DNA of 8,355 nucleotides from JBOGJI01 sp050747865 (GTDB lineage Bacteria; Acidobacteriota; Thermoanaerobaculia; Multivoradales; JAHEKO01): NCBI GenBank assembly GCA_050747865.1, contig JBOGJI010000320.1, positions 1 to 8,355 on the forward strand. Direction: 5' to 3'. The position numbers and the translations under genes are program-made. Below the pieces are notes generated by a model. The model made no database searches. It saw only the letters and a list, made by a program, of their open reading frames with translations, and had not been told where the DNA came from. Shown here piece after piece: positions 1 to 6,161 of this stretch. How positions within the stretch are numbered: the first letter of the stretch is position 1; every line of letters starts with the position of its first letter.

Positions 1-64
1 GGTTAACGGTCAACCCGAGCATGACCCCGACGAGGGGGGCCGGCAACACCTTGACGATCTGCAT
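1..64 (-). CDS. N-terminus of an unidentified membrane protein (partial)
   Basis: Reading the minus strand from an ATG at 64 to the window edge gives 21 codons: a short start (MQIVK) and then a hydrophobic stretch with PAPLVGV and LGLTVN. This looks like the start of an N-terminal membrane anchor or signal segment. An AGGTGG Shine-Dalgarno-like sequence lies 5 nt upstream of the ATG, which supports a real start. The rest of the gene is outside the window, so function cannot be assigned. The 'LPAPL...N' pattern recalls the N-terminal anchor of YihG/PlsC-type lysophospholipid acyltransferases, but that is a guess from a few residues. It is divergent from the pspC gene. Confidence 0.4.
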   Translation of the reverse strand, partial: MQIVKVLPAPLVGVMLGLTVN

Positions 65-106
65 GGAAGCCACCTGCCGCGACCGCGACTCAGGACGCGG
101 CTGCCC

Positions 107-112
107 TATGAT
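107..112 (+). promoter_or_regulatory. Possible -10 element upstream of pspC
   Basis: TATGAT differs from the sigma-70 -10 consensus at one position and stands out in very GC-rich sequence. It lies 91 bp before the pspC start. No acceptable -35 hexamer is seen 15 to 19 bp upstream (the region reads CGCGAC), so this is only a candidate. The rest of the 139-bp divergent gap at 65-203 holds one other AT-richer patch, around 155-190, nearer the gene. Confidence 0.22.
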
Positions 113-203
113 GTCTTGCATACGACCCGCAAGCCCCTGGCGCGCGACCCATGGGAGATTCATTCACAGGCTCTAAGGCTATCCTACGGAAAGAGGAGGT
201 CCC

Positions 204-407
204 ATGGCCGAAACGCGCAATCCCCTGCACCGCTCCCGCCGGCACCGCATCCTCGGCGGCGTCTGCGGAGGCATCGCCGACTGGCTCGGATGGAGCCCCG
301 GCGTCGTCCGTCTGCTCTACGTGATCGTCTCCATCGTCTCCGCCGGCTTCCCCGGCATCCTCGTCTACGTGATCCTCTGGATCGTGGTGCCGAACGAGGC
401 CGCCTGA
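204..407 (+). CDS. PspC-domain mini membrane protein
   Basis: This is a complete 67-residue protein matching the PspC family (PF04024) along its whole length. It has a basic N-terminus (RSRRHR, 10-15), the glycine motif ILGGVCGGIADWLG (16-29), a conserved VVRLLYVI stretch (34-41), and a hydrophobic segment ending in the typical YVILWIVVP (55-63). In enterobacteria PspC is an inner-membrane sensor of the phage-shock response. Stand-alone short PspC proteins like this one are common in other phyla and mostly uncharacterised, so the role here is envelope-stress related by family only. The start is well supported: AGGAGG at 194-199 lies 4 nt before the ATG. No pspA, pspB or pspF neighbour is visible. 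The gene ends 10 bp from the convergent Ca2+/H+ antiporter gene. Confidence 0.9.
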   Translation: MAETRNPLHRSRRHRILGGVCGGIADWLGWSPGVVRLLYVIVSIVSAGFPGILVYVILWIVVPNEAA

Positions 408-424
408 GGCGTCTGGCTTACGCC
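408..424. terminator. Weak hairpin in the pspC/cax convergent gap
   Basis: GGCGT (408-412) and ACGCC (420-424) form a 5-bp stem with a 7-nt loop. The stem spans the 10-bp gap between two convergent genes and takes in the antiporter's stop codon. No T-tract follows on either strand, so terminator function is speculative. Confidence 0.15.
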
Positions 425-1506
425 GGCAGGAAGTAGAAGATGATGCCGAGGATAGCGTAGACGGCCAGGAGCTGGACCCCTTCGAGCCACGTCGACTCGC
501 CGTCTTCGGCGATCTGCCCGGTGATCAAGACCGCCACCGCCACCGCCACCACCTCCGCCGGGGCGAAGACCAGATCCATCGGCCGCGGGCCGATGAAGTA
601 GCTGGCGAACAGCAGCACCGGAGCGACGAATAGGGCGATCTGCACGCTCGAGCCGATGGCGATGCCCAGCGCCAGGTCCATGCGGTCCTTCATCGCCACC
701 AGCACCGCGGTCGAGTGCTCGGCCGCGTTGCCGATGATGGCCACGACGATCACGCCGAGGAACAGGTCGGACATGCCGAACGCCTCGGCGGCGTGCTCGA
801 TCGAGCCGACCAGGATCTCGGCCATCCAGGCGACGCCGGCGGTCGCCACCGCGAGCACGATGAGAGCTCGGCTCGCCGGCCAGGGGACGCGGTGGGCGGC
901 GGATTCGTCTTCCGGCTCGCCTGCCCCGCCCGTAAACAGGGGTCGGTGCGTGCGCAAGGAGAACAGCAGACCCAGCCCGTAGGTCACCATCAGGACGACG
1001 GCGATCTCGAGGCTCAAGCCCCGCTCCCGCGCCACCGCCTCGCGGCCGCCAAGGAAGTGGAACAGCGCCGGCATGACCAGCGCGATGGCGGCCAGCGTCA
1101 GCATGGTGGCCTGACTGCGGGCGCCCGTCGGGTTGAACGTCTGCCGATTCCGCCTGGCGCCCCCGGCGAGCATGGCCAGCCCCAGCACCAGCAAGATGTT
1201 GCCGATGATGGAGCCGGTCAGCGACGCCTTGACCACGTCGTAGAGCCCCGCCTTGAGGGCCATCAGGGCGATGATCAGCTCGGCGGCGTTGCCGAAGGTG
1301 GCGTTCAGGAGCCCGCCGATCCCTTCCCCGGTGCGCTCGGCCAGGTGCTCGGTCGACCGCCCCATCCAGCCGGCGAGCGGCAGGATCGCCAGGCAGGCAA
1401 AGAGGAAGACCCAGGTGGGGCTCCAGTGAAAGGCATGCTCGCCCATGGGCGCCAGTGGCAGGAAGACGAGGAGCCAGTTGAGCGATGGTCTCAGGAGGGC
1501 GCGCAT
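418..1506 (-). CDS. CaX-family Ca2+/H+ antiporter
   Basis: This 362-residue integral membrane protein belongs to the Ca2+:cation antiporter superfamily, CaX branch, which exports Ca2+ in exchange for protons across the cytoplasmic membrane. The two inverted halves each carry the diagnostic alpha-repeat: GNAAELI at 72-78 and GNAAEHSTA at 259-267. These are followed by GSIIGNILL (98-106) and GSSVQIALF (285-293). The conserved Glu76 and Glu263 are present. An acidic linker (GEPEDESA, 196-203) separates the halves, as expected. Length and the roughly 10 to 11 hydrophobic segments are typical. The ATG at 1506 is the first start codon in this open frame. No Shine-Dalgarno is seen, and a -10-like TATACT lies only 15 nt upstream, so the mRNA may be almost leaderless. 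It is divergent from the site-2 protease gene and convergent with pspC. The exact cation is not proven by sequence. Confidence 0.93.
   Translation of the reverse strand: MRALLRPSLNWLLVFLPLAPMGEHAFHWSPTWVFLFACLAILPLAGWMGRSTEHLAERTGEGIGGLLNATFGNAAELIIALMALKAGLYDVVKASLTGSIIGNILLVLGLAMLAGGARRNRQTFNPTGARSQATMLTLAAIALVMPALFHFLGGREAVARERGLSLEIAVVLMVTYGLGLLFSLRTHRPLFTGGAGEPEDESAAHRVPWPASRALIVLAVATAGVAWMAEILVGSIEHAAEAFGMSDLFLGVIVVAIIGNAAEHSTAVLVAMKDRMDLALGIAIGSSVQIALFVAPVLLFASYFIGPRPMDLVFAPAEVVAVAVAVLITGQIAEDGESTWLEGVQLLAVYAILGIIFYFLPA
531..548. repeat. Short CCGCCA tandem repeat inside cax
   Basis: Three perfect CCGCCA hexamers run in a row. On the minus strand they encode alternating Val-Ala (part of EVVAVAVAV, residues 318-326) within a transmembrane helix of the Ca2+/H+ antiporter. 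Loss or gain of a unit would keep the reading frame and change the helix by two residues. It probably only reflects codon choice in a low-complexity membrane segment. Confidence 0.6.
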
Positions 1507-1521
1507 ATCGGAAGGCTGCGG

Positions 1522-1529
1522 AGTATAAC
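1522..1529. promoter_or_regulatory. Overlapping divergent -10 elements (cax / site-2 protease)
   Basis: The sequence AGTATAAC reads TATAAC on the plus strand (1524-1529) and TATACT on the minus strand (1527 to 1522). It is the only AT-rich patch in the 68-bp gap between two divergent genes. The plus hexamer is 45 bp before the protease ATG, and the minus hexamer 15 bp before the antiporter ATG. No good -35 hexamer is seen on either strand. Function as a shared bidirectional promoter is inferred. Confidence 0.4.
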
Positions 1530-1574
1530 CGCCCCCGCTGCTGCTACGATCGCGCGGTCCGCGGGACCACGGCC

Positions 1575-2735
1575 ATGTTCTGGAAGCGCTTTCGCGTCGC
1601 CACCCTGTTCGGATTCCCCTTCTACCTCGACCTCAGCTGGTTCGTGATCGCGGCCCTGTTCGTTTGGAGCCTGGCGGTCGATGTCTTCCCGCGCAGGCTG
1701 CCGGGGCAAGGCGCGGAGACCTACTGGCTGATGGGCTCCATCGGCGCGGTCGGGCTGTTCGCCTCGGTGGTGCTGCACGAGCTGGGTCACGCCTTCGTGG
1801 CCCGCCGCTTCGGTCTCCCCATCCGCGGCATCACCCTGTTCATCTTCGGCGGCGTGGCGGAGATGGAGCGCGAGCCTCCATCGGCGCGCGCCGAGTTCTG
1901 GGTGGCCGTGGCGGGCCCGGTGGTGAGCCTGGCGCTGGCCCTGCTCGGCGGCGTGGCGGCTGGCGGACTGGCGGCGGGGACGCCGACACGCACGGTGGTC
2001 TCCTACCTGGCGAGCACCAACCTGGCGCTGCTCCTCTTCAACATGATCCCGGCCTTCCCGCTGGACGGCGGGCGGATCCTGCGCTCGGCGCTGTGGAAGT
2101 GGAAGCGGAATCTATCCTGGGCCACGCGGGTGACTTCCGGCATCGGCTCCGGGTTCGGCTTTCTGCTGATGGCGGGCGGCGTGCTGCTGGCGACCCTCGG
2201 CAAGAACCTCACGGGAGGCATCTGGCTCCTGCTCATCGGCATGTTCCTGCGCAACGCCGCGCAGATGTCCTATCGCGGTCTGGTCGTGCGCCGCGCCATC
2301 GAGGGCGAGCCGGTGCGCCGCTTCATGCGCCCCGATCCGGTGACCGTGCCGCGCTCCATCTCGGTGGCGGAGCTGGTCGAGGACTACGTCTACCGCCACC
2401 ACTTCAAGATGTTCCCGGTGGTGGACAACGAGCGGCTGGTGGGCTGCGTGACGACGCGCGGCATCCGGCAGCTGCCGCGCGAGGAGTGGCAGCAACAGAG
2501 CGTCTCCTCCATCCTCGAGCCGTGCACCGACGGCAACACCGTGCACCCGGACAGCGACGCCCTGCGCGCCCTCGGCAAGATGCATCACTCCGGCGTTTCC
2601 CGGCTGCTGGTGGTGGAGGATGGACGCCTGGTCGGCATCCTGACGCTCAAGGACCTGTTGCAGTTCCTCTCGCTCAAAGTCGAGCTCGAGGGGCGCAGGC
2701 ACGAGCGGGCCGCCACCCGGCCGATGAGCTCCTGA
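1575..2735 (+). CDS. CBS-domain site-2 protease (M50 intramembrane metalloprotease)
   Basis: This 386-residue polytopic membrane protein is a zinc intramembrane protease of family M50 (site-2 protease, group with C-terminal CBS pair). The zinc-binding HELGH is at residues 68-72 and the second catalytic motif NMIPAFPLDGGR at 156-167, with Asp164 as the third ligand. Between them lies the conserved AGP turn (113-115). Six hydrophobic segments fill residues 16-225. Two CBS domains follow, at about 244-301 and 309-366. In this family they bind adenine nucleotides and may gate activity. All key residues are intact, so it is probably active, cleaving membrane-bound substrates such as anti-sigma factors, though no candidate substrate is nearby. 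The frame is open back to an ATG at 1485, but those 30 residues are family-unlike and overlap the divergent antiporter gene, so ATG 1575 (MFWKRFRVATLFGFP) is preferred. No clear Shine-Dalgarno precedes it. Confidence 0.93.
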   Translation: MFWKRFRVATLFGFPFYLDLSWFVIAALFVWSLAVDVFPRRLPGQGAETYWLMGSIGAVGLFASVVLHELGHAFVARRFGLPIRGITLFIFGGVAEMEREPPSARAEFWVAVAGPVVSLALALLGGVAAGGLAAGTPTRTVVSYLASTNLALLLFNMIPAFPLDGGRILRSALWKWKRNLSWATRVTSGIGSGFGFLLMAGGVLLATLGKNLTGGIWLLLIGMFLRNAAQMSYRGLVVRRAIEGEPVRRFMRPDPVTVPRSISVAELVEDYVYRHHFKMFPVVDNERLVGCVTTRGIRQLPREEWQQQSVSSILEPCTDGNTVHPDSDALRALGKMHHSGVSRLLVVEDGRLVGILTLKDLLQFLSLKVELEGRRHERAATRPMSS

Positions 2736-2768
2736 CGAACGGCCCGACGCCGACACGGCCCACGCGCA

Positions 2769-4142
2769 TCAGAAGGGCAGCTCGCCCTCCACCACGCTCG
2801 CGTAGATGATGAACCCCAGCACGAACGCGATCGCCAGCGGACAGACGTAGCGCACGACGAATCCGAAAGCGCGCCGTCCGGGCATGCGGCCGCCGCCCAT
2901 CTCGATGTTGTCCAGCGCGCGCCCTATTCCCCACTTCCAGCCGACGAACAGGCAGATCAGCAGCGCTCCAATGGACAGCGAGTAGTTGCCGAAAATCGCG
3001 TTCTGGAGATCCAGGAAGGACATGCCGAAGACGTTGCCCAGCGACGGCACCACCCCCTGAGACAGGGCGGAGGGCAAGGCGAGCAGGAAACAGGCGGCGG
3101 AGATCGCCACCGCGGCCCGCCCCCGCCGCCATCCCCGCTCGTCCACGAAATAGGCGACCACCACCTCGAGCAGCGAGATCGTCGAGGTCAGCGCCGCGAT
3201 GGCGAGCAGCAGGTAGAACAGGACGGCGAAGAGACCGCCCAGCGGCATGTGCGCGAAGATCGTCGGCAGGACCACGAAGACCAGCCCGGGGCCGGCGTTG
3301 GGCTCGACGCCCGCCGAGGACAGGGCCGGAAAGATCAGCAGTCCGGCGAGCAGCGCGATCAGGGTGTCGAAACCCGCCACCGTCACGCCCGCCACCGGCA
3401 GCCTCTCGCTCTTCGGGAAATACGAGCCGTAGGTGATCATCGCGCCCATGCCCAGCGACAGGGAGAAGAGCGCCTGTCCCAGCGCCATCATGACCGCGTT
3501 CGCGGAGAGGGCGGAGAAATCGGGACGGAGGTAGAAGGCGAGGCCGGCACCCGCGCCGGGCAGGGTCAGCGAGCGCACGACCAGCACCACGAGGAGGACG
3601 AAGAGCGCCGGCATGAGCACCTTGGTCGCCCGCTCGATCCCCTTGGACACGCCACCGCGCACGACGAAGGCCGTCAGCGCCAGGAAGATAACGGTGAGGA
3701 TCAACGCCGGGCCGGCGTTGCCGATCAGCCCGGTGAAGATCGCACCGCTGGTCTGGGCGTCGCCGGCCGTCTCGAGCCGGCCGGTCAGCGCCATCCACAG
3801 GTAGCCGACCGTCCACCCGGCGACGACGCTGTAGAAGGCCAGGATGCCGAATCCGGTGAAGACCCCGAGCCCGCCGACGAGACGCCAGAAACGGCCGCGC
3901 GAGAGCGCCGCGAAAGCCCCGACCGGATTGCGCTCCGTGGCGCGGCCGATCGCCAGCTCGCAGAGCTGCACCGGGAGGGCGACAGCCAGGACGCAGAGCA
4001 GGTAGACGAGGACGAAGGCGCCGCCGCCGCCGGTGCCCACCGTGAACGGGAATCGCCAGATGTTGCCGAGCCCGATGGCGCTGCCCGCCGCCGCCATCAC
4101 GAAACCGAGCCGCGAGCTCCACAGACCGCGCGATGTCTCCAT
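2769..4142 (-). CDS. SNF/NSS-family Na+-dependent amino-acid transporter
   Basis: This 457-residue protein is a LeuT-fold neurotransmitter:sodium symporter family member that imports amino acids or related amines using the Na+ gradient. Helix 1 has GSAIGLGNIWRFP (20-32), the substrate/Na+ site of LeuT, followed by the GGGGAF loop (38-43). RGGVSKGIE (162-170) and the helix 6 motif ALGQALFSLSLGMG (220-233) are canonical. Helix 8 has ALTSTISLLE (317-326), whose Thr319 and Ser320 match the LeuT Na2 site. Asp259 in helix 7 is an acidic residue of the kind bacterial members use instead of chloride. About 11 to 12 hydrophobic segments are seen, with no truncation. In-frame starts exist at 4196 and 4169, but AGGAGG lies 5 nt before the ATG at 4142, and METSRGLWSSRLGF is the family-like N-terminus. 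It lies 96 bp downstream of the AGCS symporter gene on the same strand. The substrate cannot be read from sequence. Confidence 0.93.
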   Translation of the reverse strand: METSRGLWSSRLGFVMAAAGSAIGLGNIWRFPFTVGTGGGGAFVLVYLLCVLAVALPVQLCELAIGRATERNPVGAFAALSRGRFWRLVGGLGVFTGFGILAFYSVVAGWTVGYLWMALTGRLETAGDAQTSGAIFTGLIGNAGPALILTVIFLALTAFVVRGGVSKGIERATKVLMPALFVLLVVLVVRSLTLPGAGAGLAFYLRPDFSALSANAVMMALGQALFSLSLGMGAMITYGSYFPKSERLPVAGVTVAGFDTLIALLAGLLIFPALSSAGVEPNAGPGLVFVVLPTIFAHMPLGGLFAVLFYLLLAIAALTSTISLLEVVVAYFVDERGWRRGRAAVAISAACFLLALPSALSQGVVPSLGNVFGMSFLDLQNAIFGNYSLSIGALLICLFVGWKWGIGRALDNIEMGGGRMPGRRAFGFVVRYVCPLAIAFVLGFIIYASVVEGELPF

Positions 4143-4147
4143 CCGTC

Positions 4148-4153
4148 CCTCCT
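4148..4153 (-). promoter_or_regulatory. Shine-Dalgarno that fixes the SNF transporter start
   Basis: A perfect AGGAGG on the minus strand lies 5 nt before the ATG at 4142. The upstream in-frame ATGs at 4196 and 4169 lack any such site, so this sets the start of the SNF-family transporter. Confidence 0.8.
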
Positions 4154-4158
4154 GTCCG

Positions 4159-4178
4159 CCGTGTGACATCCGTGTGAC
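4159..4178. repeat. 9-bp direct repeat, 11-bp period, upstream of SNF gene
   Basis: CCGTGTGAC occurs at 4159-4167 and again at 4170-4178, separated by AT. On the minus strand this is GTCACACGG repeated just upstream of the transporter's ribosome binding site. The one-helical-turn spacing places both copies on the same DNA face, as in tandem operator half-sites. No cognate regulator is identified and chance is possible. Confidence 0.5.
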
Positions 4179-4213
4179 GCGCGATGGTACACGCATTGCG
4201 CGGCTGGCACGAA

Positions 4214-4233
4214 GCCGCCTGCCACCCGGCGGC
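4214..4233 (-). terminator. Possible hairpin just downstream of the AGCS gene
   Basis: GCCGCC (4214-4219) and GGCGGC (4228-4233) form a perfect 6-bp stem with an 8-nt loop, starting 5 bp after the AGCS stop codon. On the minus strand no T-tract follows, so it is a weak terminator at best and may instead stabilise the transcript end or sit inside a two-gene operon. Confidence 0.25.
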
Positions 4234-4238
4234 GGGCG

Positions 4239-5984
4239 TCACCGCGTCCCGTGCTTGCGCCGCCGTTCCTCGACCAGCCTCCTGTGGACCTCGTAGTTCT
4301 CGCGCCAGGGCCGGCGCTGGAAGTAGCTCCGGGTCAGCTCCGCCACCTTCGGCGCGAGGAGGATCAGGGCCAGCAGGTTGGGCAGGATGACCATGCCCAG
4401 GAACACGTCTCCCAGATCCCAGATGTCCGCCAGGGTCAGCACGGCGCCGATGAAGTGCATCGCCAGGTAGGCGAGCTTGTAGGGCAGGATGGCCTTGGGC
4501 CCGAACAGATAGTTGGCGCAGCGGTCGCCGTAATAGCTCCACGAGATGGCCGTCGACACGGCGAACAGCAAGACGCTGACGATGACGATGAAGCGCCCGC
4601 CTTCGCCCGGCAGGCCGCGCTGGAAGCCCAACATGGTGAGCGGCGCGCCGTTGCGCACCGCGTCGGCGTAGAGGTGCGTGAGGCGCCTTCCGTCGTCCGT
4701 CGTGGCTGCGTCGGTCCGCGGCCGGATGACCCCCGCGAACGGCCTCGTCTGGTCGGCGTCGACGAACAAGCGCTCGACCGCCACGTCGTGCCAGGCGAGC
4801 CTCCCCTCCCCGCTCGCCTGCTGCGGGTAGCCGTCGACCACACGGATCTCGCGCGGAGCGTCAACCGCCGTGATGCGTCCATTCTCCTGCTGGTCGACGT
4901 AGGAGACCTCGCCAGCCGCGAGCGCCATGCGGGTCGGCACCCGGTCATTCCAGGCGCCGCTCATCAGGACCACCATGGCGGTGATCGAGCAGATGACCAG
5001 CGTGTCGATGAACGGCTCGAGCAGGGCGACGACCCCTTCGGACACCGGCTCGTCGGTCTTGGCCGCGGCGTGCGCGATGGGGGCCGAGCCCTGGCCCGCC
5101 TCATTCGAGAACAGGCCGCGCCTCACCCCCCACATCATGGTCACGAGGAATACGCCGACCCCGGTGCCGGCGACGCCGGCGGTCGGATTGAACGCCTCCC
5201 TCATGATGAGGCCGAGCGTAGGGAAGATGCGATCGTAGTTGGCGAGAATGACGTACAGGCCGCCGAAGACGTAGATCGCGGCCATCGCCGGAGCCAGGAC
5301 TCCGGTCACCTTGCCGATGCGCGTGATGCCGCCGAGGATGACCAGCCCCACGATCGCCGTGGTGACGACGCCGGTGATCCAGGGGGCGATGCCGAACTCG
5401 GCGCGCATGACGTCGGCCACGGTGTTGGCCTGGATGGCGTTGCCGGTGAAGAAGGCGGTGACGGCGAGCAGCAGGGCGAAGAGGACGGCCAGCGGCTTCC
5501 AGCGGGGCCCCAGGCCGCGCTCGATGTAATACATCGGGCCGCCCGAGACCGTGCCGCGCATCCGGTCGCCGTCGTTCGCCTCCGTGCTGCGGTAGTGCTG
5601 GGCCAAGGTCACCTCGGTGTATTTGGTGACCATGCCGACGAAGGCGGTGACCCACATCCAGAAGACCGCTCCCGGCCCGCCCCAGTGGATGGCGATGGCC
5701 ACGCCGGCGATGTTGCCGATGCCGACGGTCGCCGACAGCGCCGTGGTGAGCGCCTGGAAGTGCGAGACGTCGCCCGGCTCGTTCGGATCGTCGTAACGAC
5801 CCGAGGTGACGGCGAAACCGTGGGGGAGCCTGCGGAGCTGGAGGAACCCGAGTCGCAGCGTCAGGAACACTCCGGTGCCGATCAGGGCGATGACGACGAA
5901 CGGGATCTTCTCGTCGCCGACCGGGATCCCGGAGTCCCAGACCAGGCTGTTCAGGGTCTCGATCAGTCGCTGGATCGTTTCCAT
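4239..5984 (-). CDS. AGCS-family Na+:alanine/glycine symporter with an internal insertion
   Basis: This 581-residue membrane protein is an alanine-or-glycine:cation symporter that couples small neutral amino-acid import to Na+. Family motifs are in order: ALSATVGIGNIAGVAIAI (82-99), GGPGAVFWMW (102-111), KYTEVTLAQHYR (121-132), GGPMYYIERGLG (148-159), RRGLFSNEAGQGSAPIAHAAA (288-308) and WSYYGDRCANYLFG (482-495). The usual length is about 450 to 500 residues. The excess is a hydrophilic stretch at about 347-456 (DNA about 4617-4946) following SGAWNDR and preceding the next transmembrane helix. It is rich in Asp, Arg and Gly, has no membrane segment, and matches no domain I recognise. The C-terminus is strongly basic (RRLVEERRRKHGTR, 568-581). 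GGAGG lies 6 nt before the ATG at 5984. It is the first gene of a tandem pair with the SNF transporter and is divergent from the DinB-like gene. Confidence 0.92.
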   Translation of the reverse strand: METIQRLIETLNSLVWDSGIPVGDEKIPFVVIALIGTGVFLTLRLGFLQLRRLPHGFAVTSGRYDDPNEPGDVSHFQALTTALSATVGIGNIAGVAIAIHWGGPGAVFWMWVTAFVGMVTKYTEVTLAQHYRSTEANDGDRMRGTVSGGPMYYIERGLGPRWKPLAVLFALLLAVTAFFTGNAIQANTVADVMRAEFGIAPWITGVVTTAIVGLVILGGITRIGKVTGVLAPAMAAIYVFGGLYVILANYDRIFPTLGLIMREAFNPTAGVAGTGVGVFLVTMMWGVRRGLFSNEAGQGSAPIAHAAAKTDEPVSEGVVALLEPFIDTLVICSITAMVVLMSGAWNDRVPTRMALAAGEVSYVDQQENGRITAVDAPREIRVVDGYPQQASGEGRLAWHDVAVERLFVDADQTRPFAGVIRPRTDAATTDDGRRLTHLYADAVRNGAPLTMLGFQRGLPGEGGRFIVIVSVLLFAVSTAISWSYYGDRCANYLFGPKAILPYKLAYLAMHFIGAVLTLADIWDLGDVFLGMVILPNLLALILLAPKVAELTRSYFQRRPWRENYEVHRRLVEERRRKHGTR

Positions 5985-6161
5985 GCACGTCCTCCGCGGG
6001 TCAGGGGCGCGCGGCGCCTACGAGATCACCGCTCCGGGCCGGGCCCGGGGGCCCTACGTTCTACGGCTGGCATGAAGGCGGAGTTTACCCGACTGTGACA
6101 TGCTGAAGTCCAATCCGGCGGCGCCGTCCGCTCCGAGGGCCCACAAGCCTGTGAGGATAGG
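5985..6161. other. Divergent intergenic region AGCS / DinB-like
   Basis: The 177-bp gap between two divergent genes must hold both promoters. It contains GC-rich inverted repeats near the AGCS side: GGCGC-GCG-GCGCC at 6006-6018 and a GGGCC/GGCCC arm pair at 6036-6054. These could fold in the AGCS leader RNA. The only AT-richer stretch, around 6083-6115, shows no clear -35/-10 pair on either strand. A GAGG Shine-Dalgarno at 6153-6156 serves the DinB-like gene. Confidence 0.4.
6036..6054. repeat. GC-rich inverted repeat in the AGCS leader
   Basis: GGGCC (6036-6040) can pair with GGCCC (6050-6054). The interior contains the overlapping palindrome CCGGGCCCGG (6039-6048) and the pattern GGGCCC-GG-GGGCCC (6041-6054). 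It lies 52 to 70 bp upstream of the AGCS start. Several competing folds are possible, and no recognised riboswitch core is visible. Confidence 0.3.

Noticed and set aside
65..203. Sigma-54 promoter for pspC, expected from the enterobacterial psp system
   Set aside because: No GG-N10-GC type -24/-12 pair with the TGGCAC/TTGCA consensus could be found. TTGCA at 116-120 has no matching TGGCAC upstream.
116..436. Plus-strand 106-codon frame over pspC
   Set aside because: It is Arg/Leu/Pro-rich with no domain. The pspC frame has the full PspC signature and a strong ribosome binding site.
1485..1574. Upstream ATG extension of the site-2 protease
   Set aside because: The extra 30 residues (Arg/Tyr/Cys-rich) are unlike family N-termini, overlap the divergent cax start by 22 bp, and would place the proposed -10 inside the coding region.
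715..1647. Plus-strand frame of 310 codons antisense to cax
   Set aside because: Low-complexity Gln/Gly/Arg/His translation opposite a well-conserved antiporter. It also overlaps the protease start, so it is a shadow.
2674..4542. Open frame of about 620 codons on the minus strand across the SNF gene
   Set aside because: It runs through the SNF gene, its upstream gap and the end of the AGCS gene in a different frame, is Arg/Ala/Pro-rich, and has no recognisable motif. The overlapping frame carries intact SNF signatures.
4251..6098. Open frame of about 615 codons on the plus strand, antisense to the AGCS gene
   Set aside because: Composition is dominated by Arg, Asp, Gly, His and Gln with no domain motif. 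It mirrors a clear transporter on the other strand and is a GC-driven shadow frame.
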